DNA of 26,556 bases from Syntrophaceae bacterium UBA6109 (GCA_002428445.1 DIWJ01000005.1:1-26556); one strand, 5' to 3'; positions 17,649 to 26,069 are shown, counted from the stretch's first letter. Notes: generated from the sequence alone by a model not told the origin. Numbers and translations: made by a program.

Positions 17649-17783
17649 AAGTCCTCCTTAGATTGCGCATACCGGCGATTTTATGATCCGGAACACAAAG
17701 CACGAGTTCCCGTTTCCCGGCGTCATGCCTTCCCGCGTTCCTGTTACGTTCCCGCCGTAGCAGAGGCGGAGATGGCTCGAATG

Positions 17784-18422
17784 TCAAAGCCCTTTTTCAT
17801 GGAAAATTGTTGCCGGGCGGATTTTTGTCTGAACTTCTTCATGAATCACAAGTTCCCCGCGTCTGAGCAATTGATCCATGTCCAGAAGGATGACGCCTTC
17901 ACAGCTGATTCCCTTTACGTATTCCATATGAATGCCTCCTGCTTCCGGAGGGGGCGGATGAATCTCCCCCGTGTAAATGGTCCGGATACCGAGGATTTCA
18001 TCGGCTAGTATCCCCATCTCCAGTGTCTCGCTGCGGACCACGACGATCCGGTTAAGATCGGTGATGCCCTTTCCGGGAATGTTGAAAAACTTCTTCATGT
18101 CGATCACCGTAAGGATACGCCCCCGTATACTGATGATTCCGAGCACGTGACCCGGAGTGCAGGGCAGCGGTGTCAGTTCGGTCAGGGGGTAGACTTCCCA
18201 GATGAATGAAATTTCAACAGCATACGTTTCATGGGCTAGGAGGAACACCAGCACTTCAAGGGGTGCTCCAGCCTTCTCCTGTTTGTCCGTTTCCTTGGCC
18301 AGGATTTTCGCTCTTTCGCGTAGGATGGACCGTTTCTCCGAACTGGGGGATGCGAACGCCGCTGCAGGAGAGGACAGCCGGGCTGTACTGATTTCTGGTG
18401 CATTTTCCCGTCCCTTCTTCAT
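17784..18422 (-). CDS. cheW: CheW coupling protein with N-terminal extension (WspD-like)
   Basis: A 212-residue protein in which the CheW fold starts at about residue 55 (LEVLVFLLAHETYAVEI) and continues through VYPLTELTPLPCTPGHVLGI, ISIRGRILTVIDMKKFF and DLNRIVVV. Ahead of it lies a charged, helical extension including ILRERAKILAKE, a feature shared with WspD-type CheW proteins. It links MCP to CheA in the array. The ATG overlaps the cheR stop (ATGA), with GGAAGGAG upstream inside cheR. A 135-base gap separates it from the downstream mcp. Confidence 0.92.
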   Translation of the reverse strand: MKKGRENAPEISTARLSSPAAAFASPSSEKRSILRERAKILAKETDKQEKAGAPLEVLVFLLAHETYAVEISFIWEVYPLTELTPLPCTPGHVLGIISIRGRILTVIDMKKFFNIPGKGITDLNRIVVVRSETLEMGILADEILGIRTIYTGEIHPPPPEAGGIHMEYVKGISCEGVILLDMDQLLRRGELVIHEEVQTKIRPATIFHEKGL

Positions 18423-19927
18423 AATTGCTCCTTCCGCTCGATGTTGCGGATGATTTGTGAAAGCCTAAGGGCCGTTATCCCCTCCGACTCGGGAACGATT
18501 TCATCCGGTTTGTATCCGGAAAGGATCTCGATAGCATTGGCGAAATGTTTTCGCGGTTCAGCCACTTTTCCCGATTGCAGTAAGATATTGGCGAGAGAGA
18601 AGTGGGCCATGATAAAATTGCCGTCGAGATACAGCGCCTTCTTCAGGGATGCCATCGCCTCCTCAAGCTGTTTTTGCTCGTCGAGGATGATGGCCAGCAG
18701 ATAGTGCAGAGCCGGATTGAGCTTGTCGGCAAGGACCGCCTCTTCCGACAAGCGGCGAGCCTCTTCCAGCTTCCCCTGGTTTGCCAGGACTTTTGCCAGG
18801 AGAACAACGCTGTCGTGATTTCTGCCGCCGTTCGAGAAGCTCTCACGCAGCTTGTCTTCCGCCTCCGCATAATTGCCGATCCGGTAGTGGAAGGTCGCCT
18901 CATCGAGTGGCGTTTTTTGCATTTCCGCCGGTTTTTTCTCTGTGCCGCTTTCCCTGATTCGCTTCGGCTTCACCTTGTGAATGCGTTTTTCGATCTTTGC
19001 CCATGCCGGGGTTGCATGCGTCTCCCGTATATCTTCCAACCCCCGGGTGCCGGGTCTTGCTTTGAAGAAATCCTTTCGGAAGAGGGTTAAATCCGAGAAG
19101 CGAGCGGGAACAAAAAGCGATCGGTTCAGCAGGGCTGTTTCTACGGGACTGACGATCAGGTGGCCGCCGTCGAGCAGACAGTGATGAAAACGATCGACCG
19201 TCAATGCAATCTGCGAGGGGGCGAAGTACATGAGCACATTGCGGCAGAAGATGAAATCCATGGCGTTGGTGTTATTCTGCAGCGCCGGGAAGAAGTCGTC
19301 GCAGAGGTTCAGGTAGGAAAAGACGACCATTTTTCTGATTCTGGGCAGAAGCTTCCAGTGATCTGCGTCAACCGGCTCGAAGTAATGTTCCTTGAACCAA
19401 GGCGGATTGTCCCGGAAAGACCAGTCCGAATAGATTGCCTCCCCTGCTTTTCTTAGGAACCCGATGTTGATGTCCGTCGCAAGTATGGATACGTTCCAGT
19501 CTTGCCAGTCTTTTATAAGCCTGTCGAGAAGGATGGCCAGCGAATATGCCTCCTCGCCGGTGGAACAACCGGCGCTCCAGATCCGAAGGCGTTTTTCGGT
19601 CTTTCGGTGAGTCTTGATCAGGTCGGGCAAGAGATGCCTTTCAAGGATTTCAAAGGCCTCTCTCTCCCGAAAGAAATAGGTTTCCCCCACTGTGAGGTGG
19701 CTTGCGAGGATCTCGATATGATTTCTTGTCGGGTTCGTGGAAGGGAGCCATTCGATAAATTCTTCGACCTGTTCGAACCCGAAATCCCTCATGGCGGCTG
19801 TCATCTTCTGGCACAGCTCGCGCCAGCTCCTCTTCGCAAAATGCAATCCAATTCTCGCCGTCAGCCAGTCGGAGAGTCTTTGCATGCGCGCTTCGGATAA
19901 GACACGGTTATTCGCCTTGGTGTTCAT
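18419..19927 (-). CDS. cheR: CheR-type MCP methyltransferase with C-terminal TPR repeats (WspC-like)
   Basis: It transfers methyl groups from SAM to MCP glutamates. The ATG at 19927 gives 502 residues (an upstream TTG at 19945 lies within cheW and is less likely). The N-terminal CheR helical domain is followed by the catalytic domain with TVGETYFFRE, the SAM motif IWSAGCSTGEEAYSLAILL, ILATDIN, and FIFCRNVLMYF (to about 275). A basic linker (about 290-345) leads to tandem TPR-like helices (about 350-480, including EEARRLSEEAVLADKLNPAL and HFSLANILLQSGKV). CheR-TPR fusions are typical of Wsp and related alternative-function systems. Both ends overlap neighbouring cheW genes, so expression is tightly coupled. 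Confidence 0.94.
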   Translation of the reverse strand: MNTKANNRVLSEARMQRLSDWLTARIGLHFAKRSWRELCQKMTAAMRDFGFEQVEEFIEWLPSTNPTRNHIEILASHLTVGETYFFREREAFEILERHLLPDLIKTHRKTEKRLRIWSAGCSTGEEAYSLAILLDRLIKDWQDWNVSILATDINIGFLRKAGEAIYSDWSFRDNPPWFKEHYFEPVDADHWKLLPRIRKMVVFSYLNLCDDFFPALQNNTNAMDFIFCRNVLMYFAPSQIALTVDRFHHCLLDGGHLIVSPVETALLNRSLFVPARFSDLTLFRKDFFKARPGTRGLEDIRETHATPAWAKIEKRIHKVKPKRIRESGTEKKPAEMQKTPLDEATFHYRIGNYAEAEDKLRESFSNGGRNHDSVVLLAKVLANQGKLEEARRLSEEAVLADKLNPALHYLLAIILDEQKQLEEAMASLKKALYLDGNFIMAHFSLANILLQSGKVAEPRKHFANAIEILSGYKPDEIVPESEGITALRLSQIIRNIERKEQL

Positions 19928-20390
19928 GGGATTCCAGTGCCTCAATCGCCTCGCTCAGTGTTTTTTCCTCATGAATGGAGAGAAACCGATCAAGGTCGTG
20001 GATGATAATCATACCGTCCACGGTCTTGACGATACCATCCACATACGGCAGGTCCGTAAGGACCTGATCGGAAGCAACGATCTTTTCTTCCGGGATATCC
20101 ATCACATTGTCTACGGAATCGACAAGTATGGAAATGGTCCTGTTCCGAGCAGCGGCGATGATGATCTGGTCGCTCAGTTCCACCTCTCGAGCAGGCAGGC
20201 CGAAACGTTTTCGGATGTCAAACAAAGGAACGACCAGACCATGCAAGTTGATGATACCACTAACGATATCGGGTGCCTTCGGTAGCGGCGTTGCCTCCAC
20301 CGCCCGGATGATCCTCTCCACGATTGAAACGGAAAGGGCGAATCTCCAGTTGTCCAGGCGGAATGTCACCAGTTTCTGAAGCCCACTCAC
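19908..20390 (-). CDS. cheW: CheW coupling protein (WspB-like)
   Basis: A 160-residue single-domain CheW: KLVTFRLDNWRFALSVSIVE, RAVEATPLPKAPDIVSGIIN, GLVVPLFDIRKRFGLP, IIIAAARNRTISILVDSV and a C-terminal HDLDRFLS. It bridges MCP and CheA; two differing CheW proteins in one cluster is the Wsp arrangement (WspB and WspD). The start is GTG (20388-20390) with AGGAGG a little far upstream. Its last 20 bases overlap the start of cheR. Confidence 0.93.
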   Translation of the reverse strand: MSGLQKLVTFRLDNWRFALSVSIVERIIRAVEATPLPKAPDIVSGIINLHGLVVPLFDIRKRFGLPAREVELSDQIIIAAARNRTISILVDSVDNVMDIPEEKIVASDQVLTDLPYVDGIVKTVDGMIIIHDLDRFLSIHEEKTLSEAIEALESHEHQGE

Positions 20391-20428
20391 AAACTCTCTC
20401 TCCTCCTTTGGATCGTATTCGGCAAGCG

Positions 20429-20800
20429 CTACGCTTTGGCTTTCGTCATTTGGTTGAAGACTTCGTAAACCTTTTCAATTTCCGTCACTTTGTCGAAGAA
20501 ATAATCGGCTCCTAGAACCCTACATCTGTCCCGGTACTGAGGGTAAGGGTAGTTGGTGAGCATGATGACGACCGGTGATATCTTTTCCTTCTTGATCTCT
20601 TTGAGAACATCCATGCCATTCGCGCCGCCTTCAAGGCGGATATCCAAAATCACGACATCGGGTTTTTTCTCGGGGATGGCCGCTATCGCATCGCGCGCGT
20701 TCCCGGCCTGTCCCACACAATCAACACCTTTGATCCCGGAGAGCATCTCCATCAGTTTCTTGATTACGATATTTGAATCATCGACAAAAAATACCTTCAT
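20429..20800 (-). CDS. Single-domain response regulator (CheY-like)
   Basis: A stand-alone receiver of 123 residues with acidic pair D7/D8, phospho-acceptor D53 (VVILDIRLEGGANG) and the Lys in FFDKVTE. AAAGGA precedes the ATG. It has no output domain. As the first gene of the chemosensory run it may be a diffusible phospho-carrier or a sink for CheA. The EGGANGMDVL loop and the LTNYPYPQYRDRC segment resemble orphan single-domain regulators more than flagellar CheY, so a flagellar switch role is not implied. No flagellar genes are in the window. Confidence 0.9.
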   Translation of the reverse strand: MKVFFVDDSNIVIKKLMEMLSGIKGVDCVGQAGNARDAIAAIPEKKPDVVILDIRLEGGANGMDVLKEIKKEKISPVVIMLTNYPYPQYRDRCRVLGADYFFDKVTEIEKVYEVFNQMTKAKA

Positions 20801-20852
20801 TGCGGTCCTTTCGAATCAAGGTTGGGAGAGCCGGGGAAACGCGCGCTCTTCT

Positions 20853-20878
20853 CGGAGCATACGGATTCCCATGCTCCG
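20853..20878. repeat. Inverted repeat upstream of the CheY-like gene
   Basis: CGGAGCAT (20853-20860) and ATGCTCCG (20871-20878) form a perfect 8-bp stem with a 10-base loop in the 153-base gap between the NarL-type regulator and the chemosensory run. No T-run follows on either strand, so it is more likely an operator or mRNA structure than a terminator. Confidence 0.5.
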
Positions 20879-20953
20879 CAGTAATCCTTTACCGCTCGTC
20901 GAGGGGCTTTGTCTGTCAGGGAAGGATGATGGTTTTGTAGGGGTTTCCTGATT

Positions 20954-21583
20954 CTATTGGGTCAGATTATTCTTCAGAACATAGGCGACGATGTCTGCGT
21001 TTGTCTTCATCCTCATCTTCTCCAGGATTCGGAACCGGTACGTGCTCACCGTTTTGTCGCTGATGCACAACGCCTCGGCGATATTCTTGAGCCGCTTCCC
21101 GGAGGCGATCAGGCAGAGGACCTGAAATTCACGATCAGATAGCTTTTCGTGGAGAGATCTTTCCGGGAAGGCAGTTTCCGACGCCAGGATATCCGCCAGG
21201 GAAGAACTGATGTATCTGCCACCGCCGGCGATCCGCCTGATCGCCTGGATCAGTTCCTCCGGTGCGCTGTCCTTCATCAGATAGCCGGCTGCGCCAGCCC
21301 TGAGCATGCGTTGCGCATACTGTTCCTCCTCATATACGCTCATGATCAGAACATGCAGCTTGGGTTGCTCGTGATGCAGTTGATCGAAGACCTCGATGCC
21401 ATTGACGTCGGGCAGCGCAATGTCCAGAGTGACGATATCGCAGGCGGTCCGGCGGATGATCGTGATCGCCTCCCGGCCATTGCCCGCCTCGCCGACCACT
21501 TTCATGCCCTCTTCCGCTTCGATCATCTGCCTGAGGCCACGACGCACGACAGGGTGGTCGTCGACGACAATCACACGGATCAT
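20954..21583 (-). CDS. NarL/FixJ-type response regulator with LuxR HTH
   Basis: A 209-residue transcription factor. The receiver (1-120) has D8/D9 and phospho-acceptor D54 (IVTLDIALPDVNGIE), with KD in AAGYLMKDSAPEEL. The C-terminal LuxR-type HTH (about 145-205) shows LSDREFQVLCLIASGK, LKNIAEALCISDKTVSTYR and RILEKMRMKTNADIV. I chose the ATG at 21583 because GGAGGAAGG lies just before it and the receiver starts there; an in-frame TTG lies 24 bases upstream. It follows the large kinase gene by 40 bases and is its obvious cognate regulator. Target promoters are unknown. Confidence 0.93.
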   Translation of the reverse strand: MIRVIVVDDHPVVRRGLRQMIEAEEGMKVVGEAGNGREAITIIRRTACDIVTLDIALPDVNGIEVFDQLHHEQPKLHVLIMSVYEEEQYAQRMLRAGAAGYLMKDSAPEELIQAIRRIAGGGRYISSSLADILASETAFPERSLHEKLSDREFQVLCLIASGKRLKNIAEALCISDKTVSTYRFRILEKMRMKTNADIVAYVLKNNLTQ

Positions 21584-21623
21584 TTCGCGCCTTCCTCCCG
21601 ATTCCAAATTTTCCCTCTTTTTC

Positions 21624-24416
21624 TCAACGAGGGATCTTGACCGTCACTCTGGTTCCGACACCTGCCTGTCCTTTGATGACGACATCTCCTCCGAACAGCA
21701 AGGCGCGTTCCTTCATGCCCAGTATCCCGAGTGAGCTGCTGTGCCTAATCTCTTCGTCCCGGATGCCCCTGCCATTGTCCTCGATTTCCATTACAAGTTC
21801 ACCTGGCTGCTCGGAGAGGCGCACAAGTATTCCGGTTGCTCCGGCATGGCGGACCACGTTTGTCATCGCCTCTTGAAAGATCCGAAACAGCGCGGTGGAA
21901 TGTTGTTCGTCCAATTCGAGGTGTTTCACTTCCGGAAGAAAACTGCATTGGAGTCCCGTCCGTTTTTGGTAATCTTGAAGTTGCCATTCGACGGTCTCAA
22001 CAAGACCCAAGTCGTCCAGAATGCCCGGTCTCAATTGCGCGGCGATCCTGCGAACCGTTTGGATGCTCGTATCAATCACATTCATTATGGAATCGGTCTT
22101 GTCCAGCAGATTCGTTCTTGTTTGCTTGTCTTTCAGCTGGTGGGCGGCTTTCGTCAGCAGGGAGAGGTCGATCTTCAGGCTGGTCAGCGCGCCGCCCAAC
22201 TCATCATGGATCTCTCTTGCGATCATTTTTCTTTCCTCTTCGCGGATCGCCTGCAGACGTCCGGCCAGCGCGCGCAGCAATCCGCGGGAATGTTGAAGCT
22301 CGGCGTCCGTCTTCACGCGCTCAGTGATGTCCTCAAAAATGGTGGCGAAGCAACCTTTGGCGACCGGATAAGCGCTGATGTTGTAATATCGCTGTGCCGG
22401 CTCAAAGAATGTCTCGAAGAAGAACGGCGTACCCGTGAGTGCGACCTTTCCATAAACGTCAATAAGATTCGTTTTTTCGATACCGGGATGAATCTGCGTC
22501 ACGCGTTTGCCCAGGACATCAGCCGCGCACAATCCAGTATGCTTCTCGAAGGCGGAATTGGCCTTGAGAAAGATATAGTCGCAGGGGTTTCCCTGCTCAT
22601 CCTGAACGAGCTCATGGATCGCCACGGCACTCAGAGAGTTTTCGAATAACCCTCGGAATAGTTCTTCGCTCTCCCGTAATAACGTCTCTGCCTTCTTGCG
22701 CTCGGTAATGTCCTTGGAAACGATCGTGACGGCGGAAATATTTCCGCCGGCGTCTTTGACGGGGCTAAACGTCCTGAGAAAGTCTTTTCCATCCCTTGTG
22801 CTCTTGAATTCAATGGTGGAGGCCTCGCCGGTCTCGAACACGTGCTTCACCGTGTCGTCGAATATCGCAGCATCCTCCTCTGCATGGAACTCGCCGTAAC
22901 GCCTGCCGAGCACTTGGTTTACCGGTATGCCGAACCTCTGCGAATATTTTTCGTTCATGAACAGATACCGGCTTTCACGGTCCACCAGGTACATCGAATC
23001 CGTCGTCGATGCAAGGGAACGATATTTTTCTTCCGCTTCGCGCAACAAGTCCATCTTCTTCCGGCGATCGAAGGCGATGCCGATGCTGCCACCGAGGCCT
23101 TCAAAAAAATGGATCATTTCCAGCGTAAAGCGATCTGGGCACCTGTCATTCAACTGGAGAAGTCCAATGATTTCTTCACCCGCGCGCAAGGGGACGAGCG
23201 CAACGGATTCATACCCCTCTTTGTTGCAGGTATTACGTGCCCTCGACTGGTGATCGATCTCTGAAGTGGTTGTGAGGAGCTTCGTCGTGCTGTTCGTCCA
23301 GAAGCTGCCGTATTCCGTAAAGAAAGGTTGGGATGGGTCTGTCCGTCCCAAGATTACGGCGCCGCACATGCATTCCAATATCGGATTGCCCTGAGGATCA
23401 TGAATGGCCACACCTTGTGAATCTTGAGCGCAAAGGGCCCTCTCCATTTCAACAAAATGACGCGGGAACCCGTTGGTGCTGCAATAGGGGTAATCCTTCC
23501 CCTCCCTCAAACGGATGCCTACGGCTCCGATGCCGAATTCTTTCTTGATCAGATCGAGGATGTCACGGAGCACGTCTTCGAGCCCTGTGGTTTCATTCAA
23601 TACCTCTAATATTTCCCCGGCCAGTTTCTGGCGTTTTTCCGACGTCCTAAGCTCTGTGATGTCAACGGCCGACGAAAGCAGACAGGAAGTGTTGTCTGTG
23701 TCGATGACATCCGCTGAAAACAGCAAATCAACTATGTCCCCGGGTTTCGTACGGACTGAAACGGGACGTCCCTTGATGGATCCATTGTGCTGTAAAATGT
23801 CATGAAGAAACATTCCACGGTCGTCGGGATCTACCCACAAGTTAAGCTCGATGGTGGTACGGCCGATCACTTCCTCGCGGGAGTACCCTGTTAAACGTAG
23901 ATATTCGTTGTTCACATCTAAGAAGCGTCCTTCGGAAAGCAACGTGATCGCCATCGGCATAGGGGAATGATGGAATACCGTGGAGAACCTGCTTTCGCTT
24001 TGACGCAAGGCCTGCTCAGCTTTGTAGCGTTGTCTTCTTGATTCCGCCTCTCTCAGTTCTCTCTTGACGGAAGGAATGAGGCGCTGCAGATTGTCTTTCA
24101 TGATGTAGTCGTGGGCGCCGGCTTTCATGGCGTCAATTGCCGTATCCTCGCCGATTTTGCCCGAAACCATGATAAAAGGGATGTTTAGACCGGCTTCCTT
24201 GAACAGTTTCAGGGCAGCCCACCCGCTGAAGCGGGGCATGGAGAAATCCGAGAGGACAATGTCCCATGCCTCCCTTCGCAGGGCGGCATCCATAGACTCC
24301 GGGGTGTCGACCCGTTCATATGCCGGTTCGTAGCCGCCCCTTTGAAGCTGCAGAAGCATCAGAAGGGCTTCTTCTTCCGAATCTTCGACGATCAGTACAC
24401 GCAGAGGTTCGCTCAT
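21624..24416 (-). CDS. REC-PAS-GAF-PAS-PAS-HisKA_3 sensor kinase (NarX/LiaS-type catalytic core)
   Basis: A 930-residue soluble kinase. The N-terminal receiver has D57 ([14 protein letters not shown]) and K107 (DYIMKDNL). PAS1 spans about 140-258. A cysteine-bearing GAF (265-455) has C329, C349, C351 and C397, and two further PAS domains run to about 705. HisKA_3 has H737 in [17 protein letters not shown]. HATPase_c has [19 protein letters not shown] and [15 protein letters not shown]. No membrane segment is visible, so it senses a cytosolic signal. It pairs with the NarL-type regulator just downstream. The ATG overlaps the stop of a broken response regulator (ATGA), so that gene was probably its operon partner before decay. 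Its GAF is a close paralogue of GAF2 of the HD-GYP protein. Confidence 0.92.
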   Translation of the reverse strand: MSEPLRVLIVEDSEEEALLMLLQLQRGGYEPAYERVDTPESMDAALRREAWDIVLSDFSMPRFSGWAALKLFKEAGLNIPFIMVSGKIGEDTAIDAMKAGAHDYIMKDNLQRLIPSVKRELREAESRRQRYKAEQALRQSESRFSTVFHHSPMPMAITLLSEGRFLDVNNEYLRLTGYSREEVIGRTTIELNLWVDPDDRGMFLHDILQHNGSIKGRPVSVRTKPGDIVDLLFSADVIDTDNTSCLLSSAVDITELRTSEKRQKLAGEILEVLNETTGLEDVLRDILDLIKKEFGIGAVGIRLREGKDYPYCSTNGFPRHFVEMERALCAQDSQGVAIHDPQGNPILECMCGAVILGRTDPSQPFFTEYGSFWTNSTTKLLTTTSEIDHQSRARNTCNKEGYESVALVPLRAGEEIIGLLQLNDRCPDRFTLEMIHFFEGLGGSIGIAFDRRKKMDLLREAEEKYRSLASTTDSMYLVDRESRYLFMNEKYSQRFGIPVNQVLGRRYGEFHAEEDAAIFDDTVKHVFETGEASTIEFKSTRDGKDFLRTFSPVKDAGGNISAVTIVSKDITERKKAETLLRESEELFRGLFENSLSAVAIHELVQDEQGNPCDYIFLKANSAFEKHTGLCAADVLGKRVTQIHPGIEKTNLIDVYGKVALTGTPFFFETFFEPAQRYYNISAYPVAKGCFATIFEDITERVKTDAELQHSRGLLRALAGRLQAIREEERKMIAREIHDELGGALTSLKIDLSLLTKAAHQLKDKQTRTNLLDKTDSIMNVIDTSIQTVRRIAAQLRPGILDDLGLVETVEWQLQDYQKRTGLQCSFLPEVKHLELDEQHSTALFRIFQEAMTNVVRHAGATGILVRLSEQPGELVMEIEDNGRGIRDEEIRHSSSLGILGMKERALLFGGDVVIKGQAGVGTRVTVKIPR

Positions 24417-24591
24417 GATTCTCTTGCCTGCTTTCTCGGAGGCAATGGTTCATTCAAAAGCAACCAGTAAAGTCCCAACGTCTCGACAGCCTCGACAAAC
24501 TCGTCGAACCTGGCGGGTTTGCGGACAAGCTGTCAGCGGCGCGTCGGTAACCATCGATCACATCATGCTCTTCTGCCGAGGAGATACTTAC
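24413..24591 (-). pseudogene. Frameshifted C-terminal remnant of an Rcp1-like response regulator
   Basis: Read on the minus strand, 24591-24529 gives [21 protein letters not shown]. After losing one base near 24527-24528 the frame continues [20 protein letters not shown] and then [12 protein letters not shown] to the TGA at 24413-24415. This is the alpha-4 to alpha-5 end of a single-domain receiver (family pattern: [28 protein letters not shown]), including the conserved Lys of RKP. The first two thirds, with the phosphorylation site, are absent and replaced by the end of the IS3 remnant. The stop overlaps the kinase ATG, showing it was the upstream operon partner. Confidence 0.85.
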
Positions 24592-24978
24592 CGTGATTCG
24601 CCTTCACGAGTTCGAAGACTTCTCCGGGATCGAACCGGTCTCCGGAGCGAACCAGGCCGCTGCCTTTGACAAAATCTCACGCTCCATCCGCAGTCGCCGG
24701 TTCTCCCAACGCAGACGAACGAGCTCCTCACATTCTTCCGTCGTTAAACCGTCGCTGCGACGGCCTTCGTCCCGGTCGGCCTGCTTTACCCAGTTGCGGA
24801 TCGACTGTGCCGTGCACTCAAGCTCTCTGGACAACGCTTCAGGGGTCCTCTCGGCTCGCACCAACTCAACCATGCGACGACGAAACTCCGGAGGATACGG
24901 TGGACGGGTCTTTGACATATGGACACCTCTTTCTCAAAAGATAATATGTCCAAGAAACCGGGTCAACTCCAAAATCAG
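24592..24978 (-). mobile_element. Truncated IS3-family insertion sequence
   Basis: The remnant contains orfA and about ten codons of orfB (VFELVKANH) in an overlapping frame; sequence then passes abruptly into response-regulator homology at about 24591. The upstream end is judged by the TGATTTTGGAGTTGACCCGG region typical of such ISs (about 24958-24977). The orfB transposase (DDE integrase) and right inverted repeat are missing, so it is immobile. Exact ends are estimates. Confidence 0.75.
24604..24918 (-). CDS. IS3-family transposase OrfA (HTH protein)
   Basis: A 104-residue DNA-binding OrfA: YPPEFRRRMVELVRAERTPE, ECTAQSIRNWVKQADRDEGR (helix-turn-helix), and a leucine-zipper tail LRWENRRLRMEREILSKAAA ending WFAPETGS. 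The ORF is full length, with GAGGTG upstream of the ATG at 24918. In intact elements a -1 frameshift joins OrfA to the OrfB integrase; here OrfB is cut off after about ten codons, so OrfA is a leftover and could at most bind the end repeats. Confidence 0.88.
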   Translation of the reverse strand: MSKTRPPYPPEFRRRMVELVRAERTPEALSRELECTAQSIRNWVKQADRDEGRRSDGLTTEECEELVRLRWENRRLRMEREILSKAAAWFAPETGSIPEKSSNS

Positions 24979-24984
24979 ACTGAG

Positions 24985-25090
24985 ATGGGTCGACTACATC
25001 CAACCGTGCCTTCAGGATCTTGTTCTCTTCCCGTAAAGCGTTGTTTTCGGCAAGCAATGCCCGGTATTTTACCGAGCAACTCCTCGACAT
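24985..25090 (-). pseudogene. N-terminal coiled-coil fragment of an unidentified gene cut by the IS
   Basis: From an ATG at 25090 the minus strand reads MSRSCSVKYRALLAENNALR followed by EENKILKARLDVV, a clear heptad-type coiled coil, then runs into the IS end. The frame is also open upstream to an ATG at 25156, without recognisable sequence. I do not recognise the gene. Short AEN-LREEN-LKARL starts occur in several families, including IS66-type transposases and TOTE-type primase/helicase proteins, and nothing here decides between them. Confidence 0.4.
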
Positions 25091-25181
25091 CCACCACGGC
25101 AGCCTTTTCGTTATTTCATCATAAGCGGCATGAGCCAGAACCGCGACCGAGAGCACCGATATCAGGCAGCTTTTGGCCGTA

Positions 25182-25463
25182 TCACACTAGATGTATACAT
25201 AGCCTCTTCCCAAGGGAAGAAGCCGCTCGGTCAAGGGTTTTCAGGGAAACCGATTGATTCTTGGGATCGAGAAGACGATCAAGCGCAGAACGGCTGGTGC
25301 CCATCCGGCGGGACATTTCTATCTTTGAAATTTTCTTCTCCGTCATCAATTGACTGATCTGCCGGGCAACGATCTCCTTGATCGCTGACTTTTCGACCTC
25401 GGCGAGAATCCCCTCGTCTTTGAGGAAATCATCGAAATCGGAACCGATGTTTTTGTGCTTCAT
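25182..25463 (-). CDS. XRE/HigA-type helix-turn-helix antitoxin
   Basis: A 93-residue protein starting MKHKNIGSDFDDFLKDEGIL, chosen because GAGGAGGAG lies six to eight bases upstream of the ATG at 25463; the longer frame has no such signal. An HTH of the XRE class spans about 29-85 (ARQISQLMTEKKISKIEMSR, RMGTSRSALDRLLDP, SLKTLDRAASSLGK). It lies ten bases downstream of the toxin gene. Antitoxins of this HigA-like class bind the toxin and repress the operon. Confidence 0.88.
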   Translation of the reverse strand: MKHKNIGSDFDDFLKDEGILAEVEKSAIKEIVARQISQLMTEKKISKIEMSRRMGTSRSALDRLLDPKNQSVSLKTLDRAASSLGKRLCIHLV

Positions 25464-25473
25464 AAACTCCTCC

Positions 25474-25815
25474 TCATCCCTTCTTGAAAAGGGATTTACG
25501 CCATAAGGCGATTTCCAGATCCTTCTTGCGGATCTTCTGGTCCTTTTTGACGAAACCATGTAACAGAATAAGCTGACCGCTGTGTATCGTAAAAATAACC
25601 CTCGCGATCTTATCCCTGAGCGATGATCTCAATTCCCAGAGCCCCTCGCCGAGAGGTTTCACCAGAGGCATGCCTTCAGGCCACGAGAATTGGATTATCT
25701 TTATGTCTCGGCCGACGATCTTTCTTTCCTCTTCGGAAAGGTCGTATTTGAGCCAATCTCTCACAGGCTCGGCTCCGGAATCGGTCATGAGTAACCTGAC
25801 AGACACGACAGGCAT
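25474..25815 (-). CDS. HigB/Gp49-type toxin (RelE superfamily mRNA interferase-like)
   Basis: A 113-residue protein with the phage-derived Gp49-like/HigB pattern: DSGAEPVRDWLKYDLSEEER, MPLVKPLGEGLWELRS, RVIFTIHSGQLILLHGFVKK, then QKIRKKDLEIALWRK. Family members cleave mRNA on the ribosome and are neutralised by the adjacent XRE protein. Toxin-first gene order is usual for HigBA. The ATG at 25815 has a weak ribosome binding site; an internal ATG nine codons later is possible but would remove the first beta strand. The system appears intact although it lies among gene fragments. Confidence 0.88.
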   Translation of the reverse strand: MPVVSVRLLMTDSGAEPVRDWLKYDLSEEERKIVGRDIKIIQFSWPEGMPLVKPLGEGLWELRSSLRDKIARVIFTIHSGQLILLHGFVKKDQKIRKKDLEIALWRKSLFKKG

Positions 25816-25836
25816 TATTCTGTAGGGGAAACAGCC

Positions 25837-25861
25837 TGTACTAATAATGGTACATTGTCAA
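25837..25861 (-). promoter_or_regulatory. Candidate operator/promoter of the toxin-antitoxin operon
   Basis: An 18-base imperfect palindrome, TGTACTAATAATGGTACA (25837-25854; outer five bases of each half perfect), lies 22 bases upstream of the toxin ATG. On the minus strand a consensus TTGACA (25856-25861) overlaps its edge as a -35 box; the -10 is unclear. Autorepression by the HTH antitoxin is the expected use. Confidence 0.5.
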
Positions 25862-25867
25862 CGATTA

Positions 25868-25883
25868 TTTACCCTCAGGTAAA
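25868..25883. repeat. Short inverted repeat TTTACC-CTCA-GGTAAA
   Basis: A perfect 6-bp inverted repeat with a 4-base spacer lies 15 bases upstream of the first palindrome. It could be a second regulator site or a small hairpin; there is no further support. Confidence 0.35.
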
Positions 25884-26069
25884 ACTGCCTTCCCGGCGGG
25901 TAAGACCATATTTGAGGACTAAGTCCTTCTAATGTGGCTATTTATATCGCATGATGGGTATCATTCACAAATTCTGCCACTTCGGCTTTGAACTTCGAGC
26001 TCTGCTATTTTCTCGTTTATTTCTCGTTTTTCACGAGATTTTTGGAGACTGGTTCGCAATAGACTGTAA
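25884..26069. other. AT-leaning intergenic stretch without a recognised gene
   Basis: No confident gene is seen. A 52-codon plus-strand frame (25951-26109, MMGIIHKFCHFGFELRALLF at its start) crosses into the PIWI fragment in a different frame. It lacks a ribosome binding site and I cannot assign it. Confidence 0.4.

Noticed and set aside
17649..17783. Sigma-54 or sigma-28 (flagellar) promoter ahead of the MCP
   Set aside because: Neither the GG/GC spacing of sigma-54 sites nor a convincing TAAA/GCCGATAA pair was found.
20853..20878. Terminator between the NarL-type regulator and the chemosensory run
   Set aside because: The stem is perfect but no T-run follows on either strand.
25130..25357. 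Plus-strand 75-residue frame under the antitoxin gene
   Set aside because: It lies opposite a well-supported HTH antitoxin with its own ribosome binding site and has no recognisable content.
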